A stretch of 64,000 nt of DNA, from NCBI RefSeq assembly GCF_026072635.1, contig NZ_AP023081.1, positions 900,501 through 964,500 of the forward strand, written 5' to 3'. Both the position numbers and the translations under genes were made by a program. Under the pieces are notes generated by a model, which ran no database searches, was not told the DNA's origin, and saw only the letters and a program-made list of their open reading frames with translations. This DNA is from Pseudomonas solani (GTDB taxonomy: Bacteria; Pseudomonadota; Gammaproteobacteria; Pseudomonadales; Pseudomonadaceae). Positions 15,306 to 25,100 of the stretch are shown one piece after another. Position 1 is the stretch's first letter. Every line of letters begins with the position of its first letter.

Positions 15306-15375
15306 GAGCTTGAAGCTTGAAGCTTGAAGCTTGAAGCAGTGCGGCTTCCGGCTTTCGGCTTCCAGCTTCCGGCTC
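15306..15375. repeat. Short-period intergenic repeat between hom and thrC
   Basis: Four tandem AGCTTGAA octamers (about 15308-15338) are followed by inverted-type units GGCTTCC, GGCTTTC, GGCTTCC and AGCTTCC (15352-15372). The two halves can fold into a long imperfect hairpin inside the hom-thrC transcript. A related arrangement lies between guaB and guaA (50533-50632). Confidence 0.75.
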
Positions 15376-15379
15376 CTGA

Positions 15380-16684
15380 TTAATTGAGCTGTTCGACGCG
15401 GATGCGGACTACGCTGCCGACCACGTCGTCGAGGGCTTCCAGTGCGGCGATGGCGTCGTTAACGCGCGCTTCGACGACCCGGTGGGTAACCAGGATCATC
15501 GGCACCAGTCCGTCCTGCTCTTCGACTTCCTTCTGCATGATGGATTCGATGTTGATGCCGCGCTCGGACAGGATGGTGGCCACCTGGGCCAGTACGCCCG
15601 GGTGGTCCTTGGCCTGGATGCGCAGGTAGTACGCGCTCTCGCAGGCGTCGATCGGGAGGATCGGGTGGTCGGACAGCGAATCCGGCTGGAAGGCCAGGTG
15701 CGGTACGTGGTTCTCCGGGTCGGCGGTCAGCGCGCGGACCACGTCCACCACGTCGGCGACCACGGCGGAAGCGGTGGGCTCCATGCCGGCGCCGGGGCCG
15801 TAGTAGAGGGTGCTGCCGGCGGCGTCGCCATTGACCATCACGGCGTTCATCACGCCGTTGACGTTGGCGATGAGGCGGTCGGCCGGGATCAGGGTCGGGT
15901 GCACGCGCAGCTCGATGCCCTTGTCGGTACGACGGGCCACGCCCAGGTGCTTGATGCGGTAGCCCAGGGCCTCGGCGTAGTTGACGTCGGCGCTGGTGAG
16001 TTTCGAGATGCCTTCGGTGTAGGCCTTGTCGAACTGCAGCGGGATGCCGAAGGCGATGGAAGCGAGGATGGTCAGCTTGTGCGCGGCATCGATGCCTTCG
16101 ACGTCGAAGGTCGGGTCGGCTTCGGCGTAGCCCAGGGCTTGCGCTTCCTTGAGCACGTCATCGAAGGCACGGCCTTTTTCGCGCATCTCGGTGAGGATGA
16201 AGTTGCCGGTGCCGTTGATGATGCCGGCCAGCCAGTTGATGCGGTTGGCGGACAGGCCTTCGCGGATCGCCTTGATCACCGGGATGCCACCGGCGACGGC
16301 AGCTTCGAAGGCGACGATGACGCCCTTCTCACGGGCCTTGGCGAAGATTTCGTTGCCGTGCACGGCGATCAGCGCCTTGTTGGCGGTGACCACGTGCTTG
16401 CCGTTCTCGATGGCCTTGAGCACCAGGTCGCGGGCCAGGGTGTAGCCCCCGATCAGCTCGATGACGATGTCGATTTCCGGGTTGTCGGCCAGGGCGAAGA
16501 TGTCGGCGGTAATGGGGGTGGTACCGGTTTCACACTTCGGGTTGGGGCGACGAGCAGCGATCTGGGCAACTTCGATTCCACGCCCGGCGCGGCGGGCAAT
16601 CTCCTCGGCGTTGCGTTTGAGTACGTTGAAGGTGCCGCCACCGACGGTCCCCAGGCCACAGATGCCTACTTTTACCGGCTTCAC
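15380..16684 (-). CDS. hom: Homoserine dehydrogenase
   Basis: A 434-residue enzyme reducing aspartate semialdehyde to homoserine, the branch point to threonine and methionine. The N-terminal Rossmann domain shows VGICGLGTVGGGT. The central catalytic domain has EAAVAGGIPVIKAI, NGTGNFILTEM and GYAEADPTFDVEGIDAAHK. A C-terminal ACT domain (from YYLRIQAKDHPGVLAQ) is the likely site of threonine feedback. The start codon is GTG (16684), matching the family N-terminus. A good sigma-70 promoter and a terminator hairpin lie upstream of the start, suggesting attenuation. thrC follows in the same direction. Confidence 0.97.
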   Translation of the reverse strand: MKPVKVGICGLGTVGGGTFNVLKRNAEEIARRAGRGIEVAQIAARRPNPKCETGTTPITADIFALADNPEIDIVIELIGGYTLARDLVLKAIENGKHVVTANKALIAVHGNEIFAKAREKGVIVAFEAAVAGGIPVIKAIREGLSANRINWLAGIINGTGNFILTEMREKGRAFDDVLKEAQALGYAEADPTFDVEGIDAAHKLTILASIAFGIPLQFDKAYTEGISKLTSADVNYAEALGYRIKHLGVARRTDKGIELRVHPTLIPADRLIANVNGVMNAVMVNGDAAGSTLYYGPGAGMEPTASAVVADVVDVVRALTADPENHVPHLAFQPDSLSDHPILPIDACESAYYLRIQAKDHPGVLAQVATILSERGINIESIMQKEVEEQDGLVPMILVTHRVVEARVNDAIAALEALDDVVGSVVRIRVEQLN

Positions 16685-16708
16685 GCTGAACTCCCCATCT
16701 TCACTGCG

Positions 16709-16737
16709 AAAAACGGCCGGGCATGGTCCCGGCCGTG
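16709..16737 (-). terminator. Intrinsic terminator in the hom leader (possible attenuator)
   Basis: On the minus strand CCACGGCCGGG-ACCATG-CCCGGCCG is followed by TTTTT, 25 bases before the hom start. It could simply end dsbC transcription, but a promoter at 16750-16778 lies between it and dsbC, so hom transcripts would have to pass through it. Confidence 0.8.
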
Positions 16738-16749
16738 GAAAAGAGCCGC

Positions 16750-16778
16750 ACTTTACGAAGCGGCTGATTTTTGGTCAA
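16750..16778 (-). promoter_or_regulatory. Predicted sigma-70 promoter of hom-thrC
   Basis: On the minus strand TTGACC (16778-16773), a 17-base spacer and TAAAGT (16755-16750). The start site would be near 16743, giving a leader of about 60 bases that contains the terminator hairpin. Confidence 0.65.
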
Positions 16779-16804
16779 TCGATGTGATACGCGCAGAGCC
16801 CGTG

Positions 16805-17533
16805 TTACTTGGCTTCCAGGGCGATCTTGGCCAGTTGCGGGGCCGGCTGGTAGCCCGGGATCATCTGGCCGTTGCCGAGGACGATGGCCGGCGTACCGTT
16901 GACGCCGATCAGCTGGCCCAGCTCGAACTGCTTGGCCACCGGGTTATCGCAGGTGGCCGAGGGGAGCTCTTCGCGGGACTTGGCCTTGTTCATCGCCGCC
17001 TGGCGGTCCTTGCTGCACCAGACGCTGACCAGGCTGTTGTAGCCGTGGCTGCCGAGGCCCTGGCGCGGGAAGGCGACGTAGCGCACTTCGATGCCACGAC
17101 GGTTGAGCTCGGGAACTTCGCTGTGCAGTTTCTGGCAGTAGCCGCAATCGGTGTCGGTGAACACGGTGATGTGCGCCTTGGCCGGCTCCTTGGGTGCGAA
17201 GACCACCATCTCGCTTTCGGGGATGGCGTTGATCTCCTTGGCGATGGAGCGGCTCTCGGACTGCTCGGTGAGGTTCACCGGCTTGCCGTCCTTCACGTGG
17301 TACAGGTAACCCTGCATCAGGTACTGGCCGTCGGCGCTGGTGTAGAGCATGCGACCGCCCTTGAGCTGCACCTGGTAGATGCCGCTCATGGGGCTTTCGC
17401 CGATGGACTCGATGGGCAGGCCCAGTTCAAGGCCGCTGAGGGTCTTGCGGATGGCCTGGTCCGGATCGTCGGCAAGGCTGAAGGTGCTGACCAGGCCAAG
17501 GGCCATGGCTGCGAAAAGACGGGTCACGCGCAT
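16805..17533 (-). CDS. dsbC: Thiol:disulfide interchange protein DsbC
   Basis: A 242-residue periplasmic disulfide isomerase. The signal peptide is MRVTRLFAAMALGLVSTFSLA. The N-terminal dimerisation domain follows (about residues 22-80) and then a thioredoxin-fold domain with the redox motif CGYC in FTDTDCGYCQKLH and the cis-Pro loop GVNGTPAIV. A second Cys pair (WCSKD, ATCDN) matches the structural disulfide of the family. The ATG at 17533 has an AGGAG site. It is downstream of xerD on the same strand, as in other pseudomonads. DsbD would supply electrons but is not in this window. Confidence 0.95.
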   Translation of the reverse strand: MRVTRLFAAMALGLVSTFSLADDPDQAIRKTLSGLELGLPIESIGESPMSGIYQVQLKGGRMLYTSADGQYLMQGYLYHVKDGKPVNLTEQSESRSIAKEINAIPESEMVVFAPKEPAKAHITVFTDTDCGYCQKLHSEVPELNRRGIEVRYVAFPRQGLGSHGYNSLVSVWCSKDRQAAMNKAKSREELPSATCDNPVAKQFELGQLIGVNGTPAIVLGNGQMIPGYQPAPQLAKIALEAK

Positions 17534-17675
17534 GGTTACTCCTGTGGAGCGGGGACATTCGGGCGGATGCCGAAGATTATCACAGAAGCCCCGAAGCACC
17601 GCGCCATAGAGCCGAACGGAGGTGCGGCGGGGATATCCGGTGCATGCAGGGCGCGTGCGATGGCCTTTTTCCGGC

Positions 17676-18572
17676 TCAGCCGCGCGGGTGGTGGCGGGCG
17701 TGCAGGTCCTTGAGGCGGGCCTGAGCGATGTGGGTGTAGATCTGCGTGGTGGAGAGGTCGGCGTGCCCCAGCAGCATCTGCACCACCCGCAGGTCGGCAC
17801 CGTGGTTGAGCAGGTGGGTGGCGAAGGCGTGGCGCAGGGTGTGGGGCGACAGCGACTTGACGATGCCGGCGACCTTGGCCTGATGCTTGATGCGGTACCA
17901 GAAGGTCTGCCGGGTCATCTGTTCGCCGCGCTGGCTGGGGAAAAGCACGTCGCTGGGCTTGCCGTCGAGCAGGAAGGGCCGCGACTCGCGGACGTAGCGC
18001 TCGATCCAGGCGATGGCTTCTTCGCCCAGCGGCACCAGGCGCTCCTTGCTGCCCTTGCCGAAGACCTTGACCACGCCCTGGCGCAGGTTGACCTGTTCCA
18101 GGGTCAGGCCCACCAGCTCGCTGACCCGCAGGCCGCAGGCGTAGAGCACTTCGAGCATGGCGCGGTCACGCAGGCCGATGGGGTCGTCCAGTTCGGGGGC
18201 GTCGAGCAGGGCTTCGACGTCCGCCTCGGACAGCGACTTGGGCAGCGGGCGCCCGAGCAGCGGCAGGTCCACCTGCAGGGTGGGGTCTTCGATGATCAGC
18301 CCCTCGCCCAGCAGGAAGCGGTAGAAGCCCCGCGCCCCGGAGAGGAAGCGCGCGGTGGAGCGGGCCTTGTAGCCCTGCTCCAGGCGCCAGGCGAGGTGGT
18401 CGAGGATCAGGTCGCGGCCGGCGTGCTGCAGGCTCGCGCCGCGCTCCACCGCCCAGGCGTTGAAATGCGCCAGGTCGCTGCGGTAGGCGGAGCGGGTGTG
18501 GGGCGAAAGACCCTTCTCCAGCCACAGGGCGTCGAGGTAACGGTCGATCAGGGGGTGGTCGAGGGCAGGCAT
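17676..18572 (-). CDS. xerD: Site-specific tyrosine recombinase XerD
   Basis: A 298-residue recombinase that with XerC resolves chromosome dimers at dif. The N-terminal core-binding domain covers residues about 1-100. The catalytic domain shows the Arg of LYACGLRVSEL, the Lys of GKGSKERLVPL, HTLRHAFATHLL, LGHADLSTTQIY and the final Tyr nucleophile in TQIYTH. Length equals that of P. aeruginosa XerD. The ATG at 18572 was chosen from the family start MPALDHPLIDRYLD. It is divergent from the antiporter gene with a 76-base gap. Confidence 0.97.
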   Translation of the reverse strand: MPALDHPLIDRYLDALWLEKGLSPHTRSAYRSDLAHFNAWAVERGASLQHAGRDLILDHLAWRLEQGYKARSTARFLSGARGFYRFLLGEGLIIEDPTLQVDLPLLGRPLPKSLSEADVEALLDAPELDDPIGLRDRAMLEVLYACGLRVSELVGLTLEQVNLRQGVVKVFGKGSKERLVPLGEEAIAWIERYVRESRPFLLDGKPSDVLFPSQRGEQMTRQTFWYRIKHQAKVAGIVKSLSPHTLRHAFATHLLNHGADLRVVQMLLGHADLSTTQIYTHIAQARLKDLHARHHPRG

Positions 18573-18648
18573 GACGGAACGCTGGCGGGATGAACGGCGT
18601 CTAGTCTTCCACAAGCGCCCCGACCTTCACCAGCGACAAGGAGTCCTG

Positions 18649-20481
18649 ATGGACGAAACCGCAATCCTCCTCGCCCTCGGCGGCATCGGCCTGGCCGCCC
18701 TCGGCAGCCAATGGCTGGCCTGGCGCCTGCGCCTGCCAGCCATTCTCTTCCTGCTGCTCTCGGGCATTCTCGCCGGGCCGGTGCTGGGGGTGCTGGACCC
18801 GCAGGCGCTGTTCGGCCCGCTGCTGTTCCCCCTCACCTCCCTGGCGGTGGCGCTGATCCTCTTCGAAGGCAGCCTGACGCTGCACCTTTCCGAGTGGAAG
18901 GAAATCGGCACCGTGGTGCGCCGCATGGTGACCCTGGGCGCGCTGGTGACCTGGGCGGTGATCGCGCTGGCAACGCACCTGCTGCTGGGTTTCGCCTGGG
19001 ACCTGGCGCTGCTGTTCGGCTCGCTGACCCTGGTCACCGGCCCCACGGTGATCGTGCCGATGCTCCGCGTGGTGCGCCCGCGCAGCTCCATCGCCAACAT
19101 CCTGCGCTGGGAGGGCATCGTCATCGACCCCATCGGCGCGCTGCTGGCCGTGGTGGTGTTCAGCTTCATCGTCAGCCGCGACCAGGGCGGCTGGAGCCAG
19201 AGCCTGGCGACCTTCGCCAGTGTGATCGCCTGCGGCTGCCTGCTCGGCGCCTTCGGCGGCTGGGCCTTCGGCACGGTGCTGCGCCGCCATTGGCTCCCCG
19301 AGTACCTGCACAACCTGGCGGCCCTGGCCGCGGTGCTGGGGGTGTTCATCGGCGCCAACCTGCTGGTGCACGAATCCGGCCTGCTGGCGGTGACTGTGAT
19401 GGGCATGGGCCTGGCCAATATGCGCGGGGTGGATATCAAGCCGATCCTGCACTTCAAGGAAAACCTCAGCGTGCTGCTGATTTCCGGGCTGTTCATCCTG
19501 CTCGCGGCGCGCCTCGACCTGGCCGCGCTGATCGCCCTGGGGCCGGCGACGCTGGCGCTGCTGGCGGTGATCCAGTTCATCGCCCGGCCATTGAATGTCG
19601 GTCTCTGCACCCTCGGCTCGCCGCTGGGCTGGCGCGAGCGCGCGCTGCTGGCCTGGATCGCACCACGGGGAATAGTCGCCGCAGCGGTATCGGCGATCTT
19701 CGCCCTGCGCCTGCAGCAGCATGGCAATGACCAGGCGCACCTGCTGGTGCCGCTGACCTTCCTGGTGATCATCGGCACCGTGGTGCTGCAGAGCGCCACC
19801 GCGCGCCCGCTGGCGCGCCTGCTGAAGGTGGCCGAGCCGGCCCCGGCGGGCTTCCTGATCATCGGTGCCAACCCGGTGGCGCGGGAGATCGGCAAGGCCC
19901 TGCAGCACCTGGGCAGCCGCGTGCTGCTCACCGATTCGAGCTGGGAGAACATCCGCGCCGCGCGGATGGACAACCTGCCCACCTACTTCGGCAACCCCAC
20001 CTCGCAGCACGCCGATGCGCACCTCGACCTGGTGGGGCTGGGCCACCTGCTGGCGCTCTCCCCTTCCAGTGAGATGAACGCCCTGGCCTGCATGCGCTTC
20101 CGCCACGACTTCCCGGCGCTGCGCCGCTTCACCCTGCCCAGCGGTGCGGAAAGCCGGCGCACCGACAAGCACCGCGCCAGCGACCAGGTGCGTGGGCGGG
20201 CGCTGGGCTCGCCGGCCCTAAGCTACCCGCAGTTCGCCAGCAAGCTCAGCCGGGGCGCGGAGATCCGCACGACCACCCTGACCACGAACTTCGACTGGGA
20301 CGCCTACCGGGCCCTGAACGGTGACCAGGCGGTGCTGCTGTTGGCCCGTGACCCGCGCGGCTGGGTGCACCTGGCCAGCACGGAGGCGCCCCTGAAACCG
20401 GAGGCCGGCTGGAGCCTGGTGGCGCTGGTCGAGGAAGGCGCCCAGGCGCCTGCGAGGCACGGCGAGGAGGCTACGTCCTAG
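18649..20481 (+). CDS. CPA-type cation:proton antiporter
   Basis: A 610-residue inner-membrane antiporter (Na+ or K+/H+). The first ~400 residues have about 12 helices of the NhaP/CPA1 fold, with the family segments LFEGSLTLHL, TLVTGPTVIVPML, RWEGIVIDPIGALLAVVVF (the Asp of the transport site lies in IDPIG) and WIAPRGIVAAAVSAIFAL. The C-terminal ~190 residues form a cytoplasmic domain with a TrkA-N-like nucleotide fold (GFLIIGANPVAREIGKAL). The start MDETAILLALGG follows AAGGAG. Ion selectivity cannot be read from the sequence. The same gene lies beside xerD in P. aeruginosa, as I recall. Confidence 0.92.
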   Translation: MDETAILLALGGIGLAALGSQWLAWRLRLPAILFLLLSGILAGPVLGVLDPQALFGPLLFPLTSLAVALILFEGSLTLHLSEWKEIGTVVRRMVTLGALVTWAVIALATHLLLGFAWDLALLFGSLTLVTGPTVIVPMLRVVRPRSSIANILRWEGIVIDPIGALLAVVVFSFIVSRDQGGWSQSLATFASVIACGCLLGAFGGWAFGTVLRRHWLPEYLHNLAALAAVLGVFIGANLLVHESGLLAVTVMGMGLANMRGVDIKPILHFKENLSVLLISGLFILLAARLDLAALIALGPATLALLAVIQFIARPLNVGLCTLGSPLGWRERALLAWIAPRGIVAAAVSAIFALRLQQHGNDQAHLLVPLTFLVIIGTVVLQSATARPLARLLKVAEPAPAGFLIIGANPVAREIGKALQHLGSRVLLTDSSWENIRAARMDNLPTYFGNPTSQHADAHLDLVGLGHLLALSPSSEMNALACMRFRHDFPALRRFTLPSGAESRRTDKHRASDQVRGRALGSPALSYPQFASKLSRGAEIRTTTLTTNFDWDAYRALNGDQAVLLLARDPRGWVHLASTEAPLKPEAGWSLVALVEEGAQAPARHGEEATS

Positions 20482-20582
20482 GCACATGGACAGGCGGTCA
20501 TGTAAGCCTATCCTTTGTTTGGTGACAGCCTCTTCCTACGGGAGGATGATTTCACCTTGCCACCACTCCACCGGTCACCCCC

Positions 20583-21257
20583 ATGTCGAATCAGCAGAAA
20601 TCACGCCTTGGCCAGATCCTGGTCAACAAGGGACTGATCACCAGCCAGCAGCTGGACGCTGCCATCAAACTCCAGCTGACCAGCGACAAGCGTCTTGGCG
20701 AGGTGCTGATCGAACAGGGCCTGCTGAGCCGCCGGCAACTCGACCGGGCCTTGAAGAAACAGAGCAATCTGCGCCTGGCCGCGACCCTTGTGGCGGCGCT
20801 GATGAGCCCCTTCCAGATGGCCAGCGCCGACATCCAGCAGACGCCCAGCGCCATCAGCCAGCAGCACACGCCCAAGGGCCTGCGCCCGCTGAGCGACGCC
20901 GAGATGAGCGACGTCAGCGCCCAGGGCCTGGACGAGGTGCTGCAGGGCCTGTTCGTGCAGGCCGAAGGCGGGGATGGCATCGCCACGGTGAAGGCCTTGA
21001 GCCGCCTGGTGATGCCGGTGCTGGACAGCCTGGAGGCCGAGACCTCGATGAAGGACGTGGTCTACGACACCCGCAACATGCGCTCGACCATCAATCCCGA
21101 TGGTTCGATCAACGTGCGCCTGCCCAGCTCCATCGGCGAGCTGCGCTTCGACAATGTCCGCGTCGCCGGCGCGCCACAGAACCAGAGCTTCGGCAGCCTG
21201 ACCCTGAGCAACATCGACCTGTCCCAGGCCTCGCTGAAGATCGCCCTGCGCCACTGA
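20583..21257 (+). CDS. Free-standing MshEN-domain protein (putative c-di-GMP receptor)
   Basis: A 224-residue protein. The N-terminus carries two 24-residue motifs that fit the MshEN c-di-GMP pattern exactly: RLGQILVNKGLITSQQ then LDAAIKLQ (residues 8-31), a 5-residue spacer, and RLGEVLIEQGLLSRRQ then LDRALKKQ (residues 37-60). The required Arg, Leu-Gly, Gly and final Gln are present in both. A hydrophobic stretch follows (LAATLVAALMSPFQMASA), probably a membrane or export segment, then a ~140-residue domain of unknown fold. No secretion ATPase domain is attached, unlike MshE or PilB. The ligand is inferred from the motif. An equivalent hypothetical gene lies at this position in P. aeruginosa, as I recall. 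Confidence 0.8.
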   Translation: MSNQQKSRLGQILVNKGLITSQQLDAAIKLQLTSDKRLGEVLIEQGLLSRRQLDRALKKQSNLRLAATLVAALMSPFQMASADIQQTPSAISQQHTPKGLRPLSDAEMSDVSAQGLDEVLQGLFVQAEGGDGIATVKALSRLVMPVLDSLEAETSMKDVVYDTRNMRSTINPDGSINVRLPSSIGELRFDNVRVAGAPQNQSFGSLTLSNIDLSQASLKIALRH

Positions 21258-21276
21258 CCCACTCCTGCGAGCCGGA

Positions 21277-21702
21277 TCAGGCCGCCTGTTCGATGGCCGA
21301 TTCCGGCAACACCGGCACCGGACGCTTCTCCTCGTCGATGGCGACGAAGCTGAACACCCCGGTGATGGCCTTCTCGCGGCCGTTCTCGTACATGCTTTCG
21401 ACGAACACCTCCACCTCGACCTTGAGGCTGGTGTTGCCCACCTTCACCACGCGACCGACCAGCTCGACGATGGAGCCGGCGGGAATGGGGTGTTTGAAGT
21501 CGATGCGGTCGGTGGAAACGGTCACCAGCGGCAGTCGGCAGAAGCGCGTGGCGCAGATGAAGGACACCTCGTCCATCCAGGCCAGCGCAGTGCCGCCGAA
21601 CAGGGTGTTGTGATGGTTGGTGGTCGGCGGGAATACCGCCTTGGTCACGCGGCTTTCGGACAAGGCGGTGCGCCGGGCGATCTCTTGCTCTCTCGGGGTC
21701 AT
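21277..21702 (-). CDS. Acyl-CoA thioesterase (YciA/BACH hotdog family)
   Basis: A 141-residue cytoplasmic hotdog-fold thioesterase. The motif NHHNTLFGGTALAWMDE contains the catalytic Asp/Asn region of acyl-CoA hydrolases. SFICATRFCR and DRIDFKHPIPAGSIVELVGRV follow as in YciA. The ATG at 21702 was chosen to give the usual family length; an in-frame extension to 21822 is Arg/Ser-rich and unlikely to be translated. Acyl chain preference is unknown. It is convergent with the MshEN gene. Confidence 0.9.
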   Translation of the reverse strand: MTPREQEIARRTALSESRVTKAVFPPTTNHHNTLFGGTALAWMDEVSFICATRFCRLPLVTVSTDRIDFKHPIPAGSIVELVGRVVKVGNTSLKVEVEVFVESMYENGREKAITGVFSFVAIDEEKRPVPVLPESAIEQAA

Positions 21703-22142
21703 GCCACTACTACCTGAATACAACCCAATGTGGCTGCCACTCGTGCGACGTCTGTTGTCGTTGTTGTGCGCTTGCGAACGGGCAGAACGGCTCCCGCTGG
21801 CCGCCGATCGCAGCACCTTCACGGGAGTTGCCCAGGGACCTGGCCCTGCGGCGGCGCGATTATTCCACAGCCCGGTGCACCCGGCAGCACCCTTGGCCAG
21901 CAGGCCCGACGTAACGCCATCCGGCTGCCACCCCGGATCGCCGCACGAGACGACTCCGGCCAGCCGGGCGTGTTCCTCGGCGCCAGGAGCACTCGGTGTA
22001 AGCCCTCGCCACCATCACACGACAGACGCTTCCTAAGCCCTCCTGAGGGTGATTTTGTGCGATTCGGAATGAGCTATTTTCCGCTACCGCCGCTGCCGTT
22101 CGCCCTCGGCGGCCCTCGTGGATCCGGCAAAAGGAAAGCCCC
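21703..22142. other. Intergenic region upstream of the sensor kinase; no gene seen
   Basis: About 440 bases between divergent genes. I see no ORF with protein-like composition. A small hairpin CCCTCCTGAGGG lies at 22037-22048 and the 22.0-22.14 kb stretch presumably holds the kinase promoter, but no confident -35/-10 pair can be assigned. Confidence 0.5.
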
Positions 22143-25100
22143 ATGCACAGATCGCCACTCGCCCGCCCCTTGCTGGGCGCCCTGGCCGGCTTCCTCCTGA
22201 CCCTGCTCGCGCCTCCCCTATCCGCTGACGAGCAGTTGCCACTGCTCAGCCGCCCATTGCCCACCGATGCCAAGGCCACCCTGGAGCTGCAGGACTGGCG
22301 CTGGCTGCGGGACAAGCGCGAGCTGCGCCTGGGCATAGGCGCGGACCTGCCCCCCTTCGACATCACCAGCAGCGGTCGCGACTTCGAAGGCCTCACCGCC
22401 GACGTCGCCGGCGTGATAGCCGACAAGCTCGGCATCGACATCAAGGTGCTGCGCTTCCGCAACCGGGAAGAGGCCCTGCTGGCGCTGGTGGATGGCCGCA
22501 TCGACCTGCTCAGCGCCTCCAACACCTACGAGACGGCCAATCGCCAACTGCTGCTCAGCGACACCTACGCGCCGGACCAGCCGGTGCTGGTCAGTCGCGA
22601 TGACGAGCGCCGCCCGCTGTCGCCCGGCCTCAACGGCATGCACCTGGTGATGCCGGCCGACTACCAGCCCCTGGAGAAGATCCGCGCGCACTATCCCCTG
22701 GCACGGGTCAGCACCGAACCCGACCCGCGCTCGGCCCTGCGCGCCGTGGCCCTGGGCCGCGCCGACCTCTACCTGGGTGACCTGGTGATGGCCAACTACC
22801 TGCTCAACCAGACCCAGGCCGGCCGCCTGCGCCTGGCCGGCTACAGCAAGATGCCCAGCAGCGGCTTCGGCTTCGCCATGCGTAGCGACCAGCCCGAGCT
22901 GCTGAAGGTGATCAACGCCGCACTGGCCAGCATCCCGCCGGAGCGCCAGGGGCAGCTGCTCAAGCGCTGGAGCGGCGGCAACGGCCCGCTGCTGTCCGAG
23001 TCCAACCTGGTGTTCACCCAGCAGGAGCAGCGCTGGCTGCTGTTGCATCCGGTGCTGCGCATCGCGACCTTCGGCAACCTGTCGCCGGTGAGCTTCTTCG
23101 ACAGCGACGGCAACTACCACGGCATCACTGCCGACGTCCTCGATCAGGTGCGCATGCGCACGGGGCTGCGCTTCGAGATCATCCGCACCTCCAGCCAGGA
23201 GGAGATGGTGGAGAAGCTGAAGGCGGGTGAGGCCGACCTGATCGGGGCGTTCAATCCGGCGGCCAGCACCACCGATGACCTGGCCTACACCCGCCCCTAT
23301 ATGAACGCCGGGCTGGTGATTGTCACCCGCCGCAGCGATACCCGCTCGGTGGACCTGGAGTCCCTGAATGGCAAACGCGTCGCGCTACCCCGCACCCCGC
23401 AGTTGGTGAAATGGTTGCTGGCCAGCTATCCCCGCCTCGTGCCCCTGGAGTACGACTCGATGCACGAGGCACTGACCATCACGGCGGATGGGGGCGCCGA
23501 TGCGGCGATCCTCCCCGGCACGGTCGCCGAGCACCTGGTCCAGCGCTTCTTCGACGAGCGCCTGTGGATATCCGATGTGGTGCCCCAGCAACTGGAGTCC
23601 ACGGTATTCGCCCTGCGCCGTGGCGACCTGGAGCTGCTGTCGGTGCTCGACAAAACCCTGGTCAACATTCCGCCGGACGAGCTGGCGGTGCTGGTCAACC
23701 AGCGTTGGCGCTCCACGGTGGAGGTGGCCAAGCCCGCCTGGCGCGATTATGAAAGGCTTATCTACCAGGTGAGTGGCGTGGTGGGCCTGCTACTTAGCGT
23801 GTCGTTGATCTGGAACGCCTACCTGCGACGCCAGATGAAACTGCGCGCCAGCGCCGAGCGGGCATTGAACGATCAATTGCAGTTGATGGAGACGCTGATC
23901 AACGGCACGCCCCACCCCATCTATGTGCGCGACCGGGACAACCATCTGCTGCTGTGCAACGACAATTACCTGGAGGCGCTCTCCATCGAACGGGAGCAAG
24001 CCATCGGCGCACCGCCTCTGGACGGGCTCTTCGGTGACGACAGCTGTTCACCGCAGATGCTGGAGGACTACCACGCGGTGATGGAAAGCGGCCAGGGCAT
24101 GCAGGCCGACCACCACCTGAGCCAAAAGGGGGAGCCCTTCAGCATCTATCACTGGATCGAGCCGTTCCGTGATTCCCGGGGGATCATCAGGGGCGTGGTC
24201 GGTGGCTGGATCGATATCACCGAACGCCTGCGCCTGGTGGCCGACCTGCAGGAAGCCAAGGAGCGCGCCGATGAGGCCAGCCGCGCCAAAAGCACCTTCC
24301 TCGCCACCATGAGCCATGAGATCCGCACGCCGATGAACGCGGTGATCGGCATGCTCGAACTGGCCCTGCAGCGCGCCGACCAGGACCACTTCGACCGCCA
24401 GGCCATCGAAATCGCCCACGACTCGGCGAACAACCTGCTGGAGCTGATCGGCAACATCCTCGACATCGCCCGCATCGAGTCCGGGCGCATCAACCTGAGC
24501 CCCGTGCGCTGCAACCTCCGCGAAGAGGTCGAGGCGGTGGTGCGGGTATTCGACGGGCTGGCGCGGCAGAAGAGCCTGGCCCTGAGGCTGGAGTTCGACC
24601 CCAAGGCAGGCGTCGACGTACTGCTGGACCCATTGCGCTTCAAGCAGGTGCTGTCCAACCTCGTCAGCAATGCCATCAAGTTCACCGAACGCGGCCGGGT
24701 GACTCTCAAGGTTGCCGCCCAGGCAATCGCGAACAAGCGCCTGGAGCTGACGCTGCTCGTGGAGGACAGCGGCCAGGGCATCGAGCCCGAGGACCTGGAG
24801 CGACTGTTCCAGCCCTTCAGCCAGGGCCAGCAGCAGCCCAACAACACCATCGGCGGCACCGGCCTGGGCCTGGTCATCAGCCGAACCCTGTGCGAAATGA
24901 TGGGTGGCAGCATCGAGATGACCAGCCGGCCCGGCCACGGCACCTGCGTGACCGTGGAACTGGCTCTGCAGATACTCGACCCGCTGCCACGCAAGGAAGC
25001 GAGCCCGGTTGCGCAGATCGCCGCACCCCAGCAGAGCCTCGACGTACTGGTGGTGGACGACCACCCGGCCAACCGCGAACTGCTCAAGCAGCAGCTGATC

